The position numbers and the translations under genes were made by a program. From Halobacillus fulvus (GTDB taxonomy: Bacteria; Bacillota; Bacilli; Bacillales; Halobacillaceae), in assembly GCA_004078665.1 (NCBI GenBank), contig SCFO01000005.1:62001-126000 (forward strand): a stretch of 64,000 nucleotides of DNA, given 5' to 3'. The notes under the pieces were generated by a model. The model did not search any database, was not told the DNA's origin, and was given only the letters and a program-made list of their open reading frames with translations. Shown here piece after piece: positions 42,925-51,378 of this stretch (position 1 is its first letter; each line of letters opens with the position of its first letter).

Positions 42925-43282
42925 GAGACGGTGGGAGTCGAACCCACGTCCGGAGATATCGGCACTCGGGCTTCTACAAGCGTAGTCGATATATTATAAT
43001 TCGCTGCCTCTTCGACCTATCGACAGGCTTCCGAGGAGCTAGCCTGATTAGTCTCTTCGTCCTTCCTCAGGCGGTGGAAGAACGCGTAGCCCACTTCAGT
43101 TTGAGACCCTTCATCTAGCACATGGGCGATACCAGGAAGGATCAGCTATAGACTACTTACGCAGCTACAGCTAGGTTTTCGTTAGATTCGCCAGTTATAT
43201 TTAGGCAAATGACGGTTTTACGAGTCGTCGCTCGACTTGCCACCCGAGCTCGACCTATCCCCGTCGAATCCGTAACGTCCCC
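42920..43282 (-). ncRNA. ssrA: Transfer-messenger RNA (tmRNA)
   Basis: It rescues stalled ribosomes by trans-translation with SmpB. The 5' end GGGGACG (43276-43282) pairs with CGTCTCC before ACCA at 42920. The T-arm GGTTCGACTCCC is near the 3' end. The tag frame (43157-43192) reads GESNENLAVAA then TAA, with a typical C-terminal degradation signal; the resume codon is taken as GGC by analogy with staphylococcal tmRNA. About 363 nt. Confidence 0.97.
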
Positions 43283-43364
43283 GTTAGGATTAAGACAGAG
43301 CGTCAAGCTCCTGTCGCTTAAGGCGACATAAATATTATAGCACAATCACATTAAATTTCAAGTG

Positions 43365-43829
43365 CTACTTCAGGCTATCTTTGATGGCGCGATCAATTTC
43401 GCGTTTTTGCTGTTTACGTTTCAAATCTTCGCGCTTATCGTATTTCTTCTTACCGCGACCAAGACCGATCAACACTTTCGCGACACCATTTTTGATATAT
43501 ACCTTCAACGGGACGAGTGAGTAGCCTTTCTGCTGGGTCTGGCCAATCAGTTGGTTGATCTCTTTACGGTGAAGAAGCAGCTTTCTTGCTCTTGTCGGTT
43601 CGTGGTTATGGATGTTCCCTTGTTCATAAGGGGAAATGTGCATATTATGGATAAACACTTCTCCATTATGGACACGGGCGAAGCTGTCTTTCAAATTGAT
43701 ACGTCCGTTACGGATCGATTTGATTTCTGTACCTTGAAGAACAATTCCGGCTTCGAACGTTTCTTCAATGGTAAAGTCGTGCCTTGCTTTTTTGTTTTGT
43801 GCGATTGTGTTTCCTTTTCCTCTTGGCAT
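43365..43829 (-). CDS. smpB: SsrA-binding protein
   Basis: SmpB binds the tRNA-like part of tmRNA and the stalled ribosome. 154 residues: N-terminal [19 protein letters not shown], core [21 protein letters not shown] and [18 protein letters not shown], and a basic tail [23 protein letters not shown] that becomes helical in the mRNA channel (segments shortened). Followed downstream by ssrA, as in Bacillus. Confidence 0.96.
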   Translation of the reverse strand: MPRGKGNTIAQNKKARHDFTIEETFEAGIVLQGTEIKSIRNGRINLKDSFARVHNGEVFIHNMHISPYEQGNIHNHEPTRARKLLLHRKEINQLIGQTQQKGYSLVPLKVYIKNGVAKVLIGLGRGKKKYDKREDLKRKQQKREIDRAIKDSLK

Positions 43830-43984
43830 AACCGTCTTCCTCCTCTTTAGCGCAACCTTTATTTTATCAAAAATACCCCGCTATTCCAACGCAAACCGCT
43901 CCCAATCGCTTTAATAGACTTTTCTAAAGCTTATGTGAGACTATATTTTTGGAAAGATTTTCACAAGCAAAGGAGACACACCAC

Positions 43985-44845
43985 ATGGAACAAGTACTCC
44001 AGGTCAGAAAATTGACCCTTCAGGATTATTCCACCCTCCAGGCAATGGACACAGGGATTGAGGATGATTACGTTGTCCGCATTTTTGATCGCCTGATAGA
44101 TTCAGATAGCCACGAACTCTTCGGTCTTTTTCAAGGACCGCATATGCTTGCTGTCGGAGGGTATAGTCTGTTCGGCCAAAACCGATTCGCGATGCTCGGC
44201 CGCTTAAGAAGCGATCGTCGCTATCAGCAAAAAGGCAATGCAACTCAACTGCTCCTTCCAGTCGTCGATCATTTGAAACAGCAGGAGGACATCAAGTGGA
44301 TTGGAGCCAACACACACCTTGGCAATCTTCCGGCACGTCGGGTCCTTGAGAAGCTCGGGATCGAACAAGGGCCAGTCAGCCATTACTTAACCTTAAATAA
44401 ACCCGAATTGTTATCTGGACACTCACCTGGTCCAGTCTGGGAACAAGTCCTCGATATCGATCACAAAAGAGCGTTGCTACAGTCATTGGAATCGAATGCT
44501 CTTGGGGTTTTCCCTTATGAATGTTACTACCCATTTCCTTTCGACGAATCCTTTTTCACAGACGACTATTTGAACGCGACAAATTTTTACGTAAACGATG
44601 ATCGCTCAAGATTCGTGTCCATAAAAAACGATACCAAAAAATATGACTACTCTCATGTGAAATATTTTTGGGATGATCATTACGATCAGCCAGGATTTTT
44701 TGAAACCTTACAGGATCACTGGAGGCAGAATCTAGACAACATCGGATGCTGGATTGACTTTTCCGACCAGGGCTTTAAGAATATCCCGGACCTGTCTGCA
44801 TATGATGTACAAGAACCATGGATCTTGTACGGGAGCTGGAAATAG
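43985..44845 (+). CDS. GNAT-family N-acetyltransferase
   Basis: 286 residues. The N-terminal 145 form the GNAT fold, with the acetyl-CoA loop in RYQQKGNATQLL and the ARRVLEKLGIEQGP helix. The C-terminal 140 residues are a less typical extension (WILYGSWK at the end). The ATG at 43985 follows AAAGGAG; a 12-codon longer frame has no site. It lies in the insertion between smpB and rnr and reads away from both. Confidence 0.8.
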   Translation: MEQVLQVRKLTLQDYSTLQAMDTGIEDDYVVRIFDRLIDSDSHELFGLFQGPHMLAVGGYSLFGQNRFAMLGRLRSDRRYQQKGNATQLLLPVVDHLKQQEDIKWIGANTHLGNLPARRVLEKLGIEQGPVSHYLTLNKPELLSGHSPGPVWEQVLDIDHKRALLQSLESNALGVFPYECYYPFPFDESFFTDDYLNATNFYVNDDRSRFVSIKNDTKKYDYSHVKYFWDDHYDQPGFFETLQDHWRQNLDNIGCWIDFSDQGFKNIPDLSAYDVQEPWILYGSWK

Positions 44846-44907
44846 TGGAACGTTTTTGAAAGGAAACCCTTACAATGTGATGGTTCTGTGACAAAAAATC
44901 AAAACCG

Positions 44908-44936
44908 TTGACATGGCTTTGAGGAGTTTATAAAAT
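44908..44936 (+). promoter_or_regulatory. Strong sigma-A promoter
   Basis: TTGACA (44908-44913), 17-base spacer, TAAAAT (44931-44936), 41 bases before the Tad2-like start; GTGACAAAAAATCAAAACCG lies upstream as an A-rich element. Confidence 0.8.
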
Positions 44937-44977
44937 CCTTACCGTTAAAATTTTTAATACGAGAAAGGAACATCCAC

Positions 44978-45397
44978 ATGAACTTTTTATTTGCTGCTCG
45001 TCTGCTCGACGAAGGTCACGCGTTAGCTCGTAAATCATGGAACACAGAAGGGTATATTTTCAAGGACGAACGCGGTCGCCTGCAATTTTTTGACCGTAAC
45101 GAACCGAATGTCTATCAACCGTCTATCGAAGACACGTTGGCGGACGACTGGGTAGAGAAGGAGAAAGACAATTGGGCGATTGTTTCTGTCACACACGATT
45201 TGGAAGTCATGCAAAACAAACGCCTGGTGTCGTATCACATCTGTTCCAAGGAAAACGGAAAAGTGACGAACAACCATTTGATTGATCAGGATGAGCTGGC
45301 AACGTGGTCACACTGTGTCGACATCGACATGGATCAGACCGCTGTCCACCTGAATGAGCAGGATGTTGCACAAGTAAAAAATGTTTTAAGTGCTTGA
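44978..45397 (+). CDS. DUF2829/Tad2-like domain protein
   Basis: 139 residues. The first 60 follow the DUF2829 (Tad2) pattern: FLFAARLLDEGHALARKSWN at residues 3-22 (L-x-x-G-x-x-x-x-R-x-x-W type), YIFKDERGRLQFF and YQPSIEDTLADDWVE (aDW end motif). Phage Tad2 proteins bind cyclic nucleotide defence signals as sponges; chromosomal relatives are uncharacterised. Here a C-terminal extension of 75 residues carries VSVTHDLEVMQNKR. It has its own strong promoter and terminator. The family call is by recalled motif. Confidence 0.62.
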   Translation: MNFLFAARLLDEGHALARKSWNTEGYIFKDERGRLQFFDRNEPNVYQPSIEDTLADDWVEKEKDNWAIVSVTHDLEVMQNKRLVSYHICSKENGKVTNNHLIDQDELATWSHCVDIDMDQTAVHLNEQDVAQVKNVLSA

Positions 45398-45408
45398 TTT
45401 GGATATAA

Positions 45409-45450
45409 ATAAAAAAACGGCGCGGATTATAGAGTCCGCGCCGTTTTTTG
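45409..45450. terminator. Bidirectional terminator
   Basis: AAAAACGGCGCGGA pairs with TCCGCGCCGTTTTTT between the Tad2-like gene and rnr. Confidence 0.9.
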
Positions 45451-45461
45451 TATTTAGGTTC

Positions 45462-47750
45462 TTATTTCTTTTTCTTTTTTCGACCCTTTTTCGGGAGTCC
45501 TTTATTTTTATAAAAAGGTTTATTCCCTTTTTGCTTGTTCTTCTTTTTCTTCTTGCCATCAGGGGTCTTGGATCCGATCTGTTTTGGACGTTCAGGACGC
45601 TTCCGTTCTTTCCTCGGCTTCATGCCATCAATTTCGAAATCGACGACGCGCTCGTCCAAGTTGACATTCGTTACCCGGATGGTCACTTCATCACCAATCC
45701 GGAACACATTCCCCGTCCGCTCGCCGATCATGGCAAACTGTTTTTCTTGGAAATGATAATAGTCATCGGTCAGCGTACTGACGTGGACGAGTCCTTCCAC
45801 CGTGTTCGGCAGCTCGACAAACATGCCGAAGCTTGTGATGGAACTAATCACACCATCAAACTGCTCCCCGACCTTATCCTGCATGAACTCCGCTTTTTTC
45901 AGATCATCTGTTTCCCGTTCAGCATCGACCGCCGCTCGCTCCATTTCGGAAGAATGGCGCGCAATCTCAGGCATCTGATCTTTCCAATGCTTGCGTGTTT
46001 TATAATCGAGCTTATCCTCGACGAGATACGTCCGGATCAAACGGTGAACAATTAAGTCAGGATAACGACGGATTGGCGATGTGAAGTGGGTATAGAAGTC
46101 TGTTGCCAATCCAAAGTGCCCGAGACTTTGAGGATCATATTTCGCCTGCTGCATCGAGCGTAGCATCAGTTTGGAAATGATCATATCCTCTTGTGTTCCT
46201 TTGACTTCCTCCAGTACTTTTTGCAAAGCTTGCGGATGGATGTTGTCTTTTGTACCTTTGACGACATACCCCATATTCGCTACAAACTCGAAGAAGTTCT
46301 GCAATTTCCCTTCATCCGGGTCCTCGTGAATCCTGTGGATGAACGGAACTTCCATCCAGTGGAAGTGCTCAGCAACGGTTTCGTTGGCTGCTAACATGAA
46401 TTCTTCGATCAGACGTTCAGCTACGGAACGCTCGCGCAGGCGTACATCGATCGCTTTTCCTTCATCGTCGACGACTACACCCGCTTCTTTGAAATCGAAG
46501 TCAATCGCTCCGCGTCCCATACGTTTCTGACGGAGTGTGCGGGCGAGTTCTTCCATATCCTTGAACATTGGAACAAGGTCCTTGTATCGTTCAGTCAATT
46601 CGGGATCGTTTTCTTCCAATATTTTATTGACGTCTTTATACGTCATCCGTTCATTTGTTTTAATGACACTTTGGAAAATTTCGTGTTCGACGACTTCTCC
46701 GCTCGCACTGATTTCCATTTCACACGAAAGAGTCAAACGATCCACTTGCGGATTCAAAGAGCAGATTCCGTTTGATAGACGGTGAGGAATCATCGGAATG
46801 ACACGGTCTACAAGGTACACACTTGTCGCACGTTCTCTTGCTTCCTTATCGATCGGCGAATTTTCTCCCACATAGTACGAAACGTCTGCAATGTGGACAC
46901 CTAGTTTATAATGACCGTTCTCAAGCTTTTTCACCGTAACGGCATCATCAAGGTCCTTCGCGTCAGCTCCATCAATGGTGACGATCGTTTCATCGCGTAA
47001 ATCGCGTCGGTTCTTAATTTCCTCTTCTGCGATTTGGTCAGGGGTATCGGCCGCTTGTTCGAGAACCTCGTCCGGAAACTCGACTTTAATGCCGTGTTTA
47101 TGGATAATCGAAATAATGTCGATGCCTGGGTCATTTTTGTGACCAAGGATTTCAACGATCTCTCCCTCTGCACTCATTCGCTCTTCCGGAAACTTCGTAA
47201 TGTTGACAATGACCTTATGACCATCAATCGCTCCGTTCGCCTGGCCTTTCGGAATGAAGATGTCATTTGGAATCCGTTTGTCATCCGCAATCACAAAGCC
47301 GAAGTTACGGCTGGACTCGTATGTTCCTACAATGCGGGTCGTCGCTCTCTCGAGGATACGGATGACTGTTCCCTCGGGACGATGTCCTTCTTCATCTCTT
47401 TTTTCAATTCGGACAAGGACTTTATCGTTGTTCATCGCGGAGTGAAGATCAGAGTGATGAATATATACATCATCTTTCCCCTCTTCATCCGGGATCAAAA
47501 ACGCAAATCCTTTTGCATGCATTTGAATACGCCCGCGGATCAGGTTCATTTTCTCTGGAAGTCCGAAACGGTTCTTCCTTGTTCGGACAAGCTCCCCTTC
47601 TTCCTCAAGAGCATTCAGTGTTTTCATCAACTCTTTGAAATCATCCGACCCATCAAGGCTTAGTTCTTCTTCCAGCTCCTGGACAGATAAGGGCTTGGAT
47701 GCCGTCTGTTTGAAAAAGTCTAAAATCTGTTGCTTCAATGATTCGTTCAT
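45462..47750 (-). CDS. rnr: Ribonuclease R
   Basis: RNase R is a processive 3'-5' exonuclease that degrades structured RNA and works with trans-translation. 762 residues: N-terminal winged helix, cold-shock domains with [17 protein letters not shown], the RNB domain with [14 protein letters not shown] (metal aspartates), HIADVSYYV and an S1 domain, [24 protein letters not shown] (in part). The lysine-rich tail is typical. Separated from smpB by two genes, unlike B. subtilis. Confidence 0.96.
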   Translation of the reverse strand: MNESLKQQILDFFKQTASKPLSVQELEEELSLDGSDDFKELMKTLNALEEEGELVRTRKNRFGLPEKMNLIRGRIQMHAKGFAFLIPDEEGKDDVYIHHSDLHSAMNNDKVLVRIEKRDEEGHRPEGTVIRILERATTRIVGTYESSRNFGFVIADDKRIPNDIFIPKGQANGAIDGHKVIVNITKFPEERMSAEGEIVEILGHKNDPGIDIISIIHKHGIKVEFPDEVLEQAADTPDQIAEEEIKNRRDLRDETIVTIDGADAKDLDDAVTVKKLENGHYKLGVHIADVSYYVGENSPIDKEARERATSVYLVDRVIPMIPHRLSNGICSLNPQVDRLTLSCEMEISASGEVVEHEIFQSVIKTNERMTYKDVNKILEENDPELTERYKDLVPMFKDMEELARTLRQKRMGRGAIDFDFKEAGVVVDDEGKAIDVRLRERSVAERLIEEFMLAANETVAEHFHWMEVPFIHRIHEDPDEGKLQNFFEFVANMGYVVKGTKDNIHPQALQKVLEEVKGTQEDMIISKLMLRSMQQAKYDPQSLGHFGLATDFYTHFTSPIRRYPDLIVHRLIRTYLVEDKLDYKTRKHWKDQMPEIARHSSEMERAAVDAERETDDLKKAEFMQDKVGEQFDGVISSITSFGMFVELPNTVEGLVHVSTLTDDYYHFQEKQFAMIGERTGNVFRIGDEVTIRVTNVNLDERVVDFEIDGMKPRKERKRPERPKQIGSKTPDGKKKKKNKQKGNKPFYKNKGLPKKGRKKKKK

Positions 47751-47792
47751 TTTGGCCTTCCTCCTTTAAAATGAGGACAAAGCTCTGGAGTT

Positions 47793-48536
47793 TCACGACC
47801 AGTCTAATGATTCAAGAAATTCAAGGATGTCTTCGTGCAACTGTTCCTTTTCTTTGTCCATCGTAATGACGTGTCCAGAGTTTTTGTACCATTTTATATC
47901 TTTTTGTTCGGCTTCTACTTGTTCATAAATATAATTTGCACTGTCTGTATTGATCATTTCATCATTTTCAGCCTGCACGACAAACGTCGGCGTGTAAATT
48001 TGGTCGATTTCATCATGGACGTCGGTAATGAATTGCCCAAGCTGTTCAAACATTTCATCAGACTCTTCGAGAAGCTGCTTCACTTCCTCCTCGATCGTAT
48101 CCTGATCTTTTCCTTCGAGCTGCTTATACTGGCGAGCCTTGAACTGGAACCCCTGGGTAAGCTGTTCTTTATTATCGAAGAACATGGGGGAACACATGGT
48201 AATGACGCCTTTGAGGGGTTCAGAATAAGCGAGTTTTAAACCGAGGACACCACCCAAGGAAAGACCGGCTACCGCAATTTTTTCATAGCCTAATTCACGC
48301 AAATGGTTCAGGCTTTCCTGCACATCCGCCCACCACTCGTCAGGGCGAGCATCAATTAAGGCTTCCAGCTCTTTTCCATGTCCACGATAAATCGGGGCAT
48401 GCGTTGTGTAGCCGTGCTTTTGCAAAAACCTTCCGAGCATTCGGACATCGGCTGAATGTCCAGTGAATCCATGTAGTAATAATACCGCACGTTCGCCTTC
48501 TTCAAACGTAAATGGTTGTGGTTGTTTAATTTTCAT
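47793..48536 (-). CDS. est: Carboxylesterase (Est30/YvaK type)
   Basis: 247 residues, alpha/beta hydrolase. LLHGFTGHSADVR contains the oxyanion hole, GLSLGGVLG the nucleophilic serine (about residue 94), and NSGHVITMD the catalytic histidine; an acid follows in QAENDEM. It hydrolyses short-chain esters. It sits 42 bases upstream of rnr in the secG-est-rnr order of Bacillus. Confidence 0.93.
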   Translation of the reverse strand: MKIKQPQPFTFEEGERAVLLLHGFTGHSADVRMLGRFLQKHGYTTHAPIYRGHGKELEALIDARPDEWWADVQESLNHLRELGYEKIAVAGLSLGGVLGLKLAYSEPLKGVITMCSPMFFDNKEQLTQGFQFKARQYKQLEGKDQDTIEEEVKQLLEESDEMFEQLGQFITDVHDEIDQIYTPTFVVQAENDEMINTDSANYIYEQVEAEQKDIKWYKNSGHVITMDKEKEQLHEDILEFLESLDWS

Positions 48537-48624
48537 TGTGGACTCTCCTTACTTCAACTATTTCCTATTTTCAGTATTTCATTCTTATACCGTTTTTCAT
48601 TTTAACAAAATCCTATAAAAAGAA

Positions 48625-48653
48625 GAAAAACCGCGCTTCATTGAAGCGCGGCT
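48625..48653 (-). terminator. Terminator after secG
   Basis: CCGCGCTTCA pairs with TGAAGCGCGG, followed by T5 on the reverse strand. Confidence 0.88.
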
Positions 48654-48670
48654 ACTCCTGATCATTGTTA

Positions 48671-48904
48671 TTAACCTAAAATATAGGCCGTCAAAAAGGC
48701 CAGTACGAAAAACAGAACTCCAGCTACGATGGTAGCTTTATGAAGAACAGCGTCGATTCCTCGCGCTTTTTGTTTACCAAACAATTGCTCCGCTCCACCA
48801 GAAATTGCTCCTGCCAGACCGGCACTTTTTCCTGATTGCAATAAGACTAGTACAATCATGACAATCGTATCGATGGTTAATAAAGTAATTGCCAGTGCTT
48901 GCAT
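48671..48904 (-). CDS. secG: Preprotein translocase subunit SecG
   Basis: SecG assists SecYE in protein export. 77 residues with two membrane spans ([21 protein letters not shown] in part and [20 protein letters not shown]) and the conserved [23 protein letters not shown] loop (shortened). The ATG at 48902-48904 is chosen; an upstream GTG overlaps the GGAGG ribosome binding site. Confidence 0.95.
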   Translation of the reverse strand: MQALAITLLTIDTIVMIVLVLLQSGKSAGLAGAISGGAEQLFGKQKARGIDAVLHKATIVAGVLFFVLAFLTAYILG

Positions 48905-49000
48905 GATGTGCCACACCTCCTAAAGACGTACAAAAGACTATTATAAATGTAGCACAATTGCCCCTTAGCATCAAGAAAATTTAGACAGGTTCATTCAACT

Positions 49001-49030
49001 TTGACAATGATAATCATTTTCAATTAAAAT
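49001..49030 (+). promoter_or_regulatory. Fur-boxed promoter
   Basis: TTGACA (49001-49006), 18-base spacer, TAAAAT (49025-49030). TGATAATCATTTTCA (49008-49022) in the spacer is identical to the Fur box at 28458. Confidence 0.85.
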
Positions 49031-49062
49031 GAAGGAAATCCGTCAGACTGAAGGTGAATAAA

Positions 49063-49560
49063 ATGAAGATTTCATGGAAGGAAACATTCCAGTCATTCGT
49101 AGATGATTTGATTGAACACGTCTATCAGTGGCCACCCCATGAACGAACGACTCTTTCGATTTTAAAGTTGATCGAACATAGGCAGCGGACACTCGGTTTA
49201 CGGGAGTTTCCTGATTACGGATGTTACTACATCCAACTGGCCCAGATCATCGATCATTTTCTAAAAGAAGCTACCCACACCTCCCCTGATCTATCATGGT
49301 TCTGTAAGTTTTGGGAAACGAACTCTCATGGGGAGTCACATTCGATACAAAACGTTCTGATTACTTATAAGCAAAACCGGGTGATCTTCAAAAAATACGT
49401 ATTGGAAAGGAATCCCGAAAAGGTCCAGCATTATTGCCAGTCGGCGATAACCTGCTCCCGTCACATGTTCCACGCTTCTCCTGAACGAATCGAAACCTTC
49501 AACCTCTTAACAGGGGAATCTCATATCGAATGGTCCAACCCAAATCAATATGTTTCTTAA
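49063..49560 (+). CDS. Hypothetical protein under a Fur box
   Basis: 165 residues, mainly helical: MKISWKETFQSFVDDLIEHV at the start, HERTTLSILKLIEHRQRTLG and CYYIQLAQIIDHFLKEATH in the middle. Rich in His, Trp and Cys (H-x-C near QHYCQSAITCSRHMFH), which could bind metal or haem. No family recognised. The ATG at 49063 follows GAAGG; an upstream GTG is possible. The promoter predicts iron repression. Confidence 0.65.
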   Translation: MKISWKETFQSFVDDLIEHVYQWPPHERTTLSILKLIEHRQRTLGLREFPDYGCYYIQLAQIIDHFLKEATHTSPDLSWFCKFWETNSHGESHSIQNVLITYKQNRVIFKKYVLERNPEKVQHYCQSAITCSRHMFHASPERIETFNLLTGESHIEWSNPNQYVS

Positions 49561-49585
49561 GCCGGCCCTCGCCGGCTTTTTATTT
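49558..49585 (+). terminator. Terminator
   Basis: AGCCGG-CCCTC-(G)CCGGCT followed by TTTTATTTT. Confidence 0.8.
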
Positions 49586-49639
49586 TGAATGTTTCTGATA
49601 ACTAAATGAATGATTTTGATAGTTTTTGATTGATTATGA

Positions 49640-49667
49640 TTGACTTTTGTAAGGGCTTTCGTTTATT
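49640..49667 (+). promoter_or_regulatory. fru operon promoter with cre-like site
   Basis: TTGACT at 49640-49645 and TTATTC at 49663-49668 frame a 17-base spacer. TGTAAGGGCTTTCG (49648-49661) matches the CcpA consensus at 12 of 14 positions. Repeated TTGAT units upstream (49610-49640) may be the FruR site. Confidence 0.55.
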
Positions 49668-49699
49668 CTAAAGACAGATCAAAACAAGGAGGCATGAAG

Positions 49700-50449
49700 A
49701 TGCTGACTCCTGAACGTCATCAAATCATTTTAGAAACCATCAAAAAACATCATACAGTCAAATTAAAAGAATTAGTGAAGCAAACCGGCGCTTCCGAATC
49801 GACGATCCGCAGAGATCTCGACCAGCTGGAACAGAGCGGTCAATTGCGCCGCGTTCACGGCGGGGCCTCGCTGAAACAGTCCGCAAGTGATGAGCCCAGC
49901 ATGGGAGAGAAAGTGTCCAAACACCATGAGGAAAAAGAACTGATTGCTGCTCATGCCGCTTCTTTAGTCGAACATGGTGACTGCCTTTTCATCGATGCCG
50001 GGTCCACGACTTACGCAATGATTCCCTACTTGAAGGATAAAGATATCATCGTGGTGACGAACGGGCTGAATCATCTCGATGTTCTGACAGAGTATCAGAT
50101 CGTCACGTATGTACTCGGAGGCTATGTCAAGCACCGGACGAGAGCCGTCATCGGTGCAGGTGCTTTGCAGAATCTGCAGCAGTACCGGTTTGATAAATGC
50201 TTCATGGGGACAAACGGAGTTTCCCTCGAAGATGGCTTTACAACGCCAGACCCTGAAGAAGCCTCTATTAAACAAACAGCGCTGCATTTATCCAAGAGTC
50301 GTTACGTACTTGCGGACAGTTCGAAGTTTGAACAAGTATCCTTTACGAAATTCGCCGATTTGAATGAAGCTGAAATCATTACAGAAAAACAGAGACGTCG
50401 CTTCCGTGAATTTCAAGAAAAAACAAATGTAAAGGTTGTGACCCCATGA
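49700..50449 (+). CDS. fruR: DeoR-family fructose operon repressor
   Basis: 249 residues: DeoR helix-turn-helix (MLTPERHQIILETIKKHH, ASESTIRRDLDQLEQSGQLRRVHGG in part), then a sugar-phosphate-binding domain with IDAGSTTYAMIP and GTNGVSLEDGFTTPDPEEA. It senses fructose 1-phosphate and represses its own operon. The ATG at 49700 is seven bases after GGAGG. It overlaps fruK by 4 bases. Confidence 0.93.
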   Translation: MLTPERHQIILETIKKHHTVKLKELVKQTGASESTIRRDLDQLEQSGQLRRVHGGASLKQSASDEPSMGEKVSKHHEEKELIAAHAASLVEHGDCLFIDAGSTTYAMIPYLKDKDIIVVTNGLNHLDVLTEYQIVTYVLGGYVKHRTRAVIGAGALQNLQQYRFDKCFMGTNGVSLEDGFTTPDPEEASIKQTALHLSKSRYVLADSSKFEQVSFTKFADLNEAEIITEKQRRRFREFQEKTNVKVVTP

Positions 50450-51378
50450 TTTATACATGTACATTAAACCCTTCGATCGATTACATCATGAATGTCGAGG
50501 ATTTTCAGTCCGGAGGCTTAAACCGGGCGAACGAAACGTTTTATTATCCAGGCGGAAAAGGCATTAATGTTTCCCGCGTCATGAAACGCGTAGGCATTGA
50601 GACGACAGCGCTTGGCTTTACTGGTGGCTTCACCGGAGCGTTCATCGAATCTTTTTTGAATCAAGAACAGATCCACCATCAGTTTATCCAAACCAATCAG
50701 CCGACACGCGTGAACGTAAAGTTAAAAAGCTCGGATGAAACGGAAATCAACGGTCCAGGCCCGCTTTTATCTGAAAACATGCAACAGGAGCTTTTAAATC
50801 AGATTGAATCAATGACGTCTGAAGACACGCTTGTGCTAGCCGGAAGTGTCCCTGCTTCCCTTCCCGACGATTTTTATATGACGGTGGCCACAACGTGTAA
50901 GAAAAAGAACGTCAAATTCATTGCGGATACTTCCGGAAAAGCCTTAAAACAACTGATTGGGCTCCCGGTCTTCCTCCTTAAACCAAACCATCACGAGCTC
51001 GGGGAATTATTTGATACGACAATCGATTCACCGGACAAAGCCGCTTTATACGGTCAAAAGCTCGTAAACGAAGGTGCGGAGAATGTCATCGTCTCTATGG
51101 GCGGACAAGGAGCGGTGTACGTTGGTCAACAGGAGAACCTTTTCGCCAATGTACCAAAAGGAGAAGTGAAAAATTCTGTAGGGGCTGGAGATTCCCTTGT
51201 TGCCGGATTTACAGCGGCCTGTGCAGAAGGAAAAGAAGTGTCAGAAGCTTTCCGATATGGCGTAGCCGCCGGAAGTGCGACCGCCTTCCAAGATGATTTA
51301 TGTCAGAAAGAAGACATAGAAAAACTGATTCCTGCCATTCAAGTTTCTTCATTAAGAAAAGGAGGACATGTGTCATGA
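50446..51378 (+). CDS. fruK: 1-phosphofructokinase
   Basis: 310 residues, PfkB family. NPSIDYIM at the start, PGGKGINVSRVMKRVG for sugar binding, and the C-terminal signature GAGDSLVAGFTAA with the catalytic aspartate. It converts fructose 1-phosphate to fructose 1,6-bisphosphate. Overlaps fruR and fruA by 4 bases each. Confidence 0.95.
   Translation: MIYTCTLNPSIDYIMNVEDFQSGGLNRANETFYYPGGKGINVSRVMKRVGIETTALGFTGGFTGAFIESFLNQEQIHHQFIQTNQPTRVNVKLKSSDETEINGPGPLLSENMQQELLNQIESMTSEDTLVLAGSVPASLPDDFYMTVATTCKKKNVKFIADTSGKALKQLIGLPVFLLKPNHHELGELFDTTIDSPDKAALYGQKLVNEGAENVIVSMGGQGAVYVGQQENLFANVPKGEVKNSVGAGDSLVAGFTAACAEGKEVSEAFRYGVAAGSATAFQDDLCQKEDIEKLIPAIQVSSLRKGGHVS

Noticed and set aside
43157-43345. 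A 62-codon reverse frame ending in the tmRNA tag sequence
   Set aside because: It lies inside tmRNA; only the last 11 codons are translated, as the tag.
45390-46055. A 221-codon forward frame opposite rnr
   Set aside because: Antisense to the well-conserved S1 and RNB end of ribonuclease R.
49595-49645. Repeated TTGAT units as a CRISPR-like or tandem array
   Set aside because: Units are short and irregular with no spacers; better read as a DeoR-type operator.
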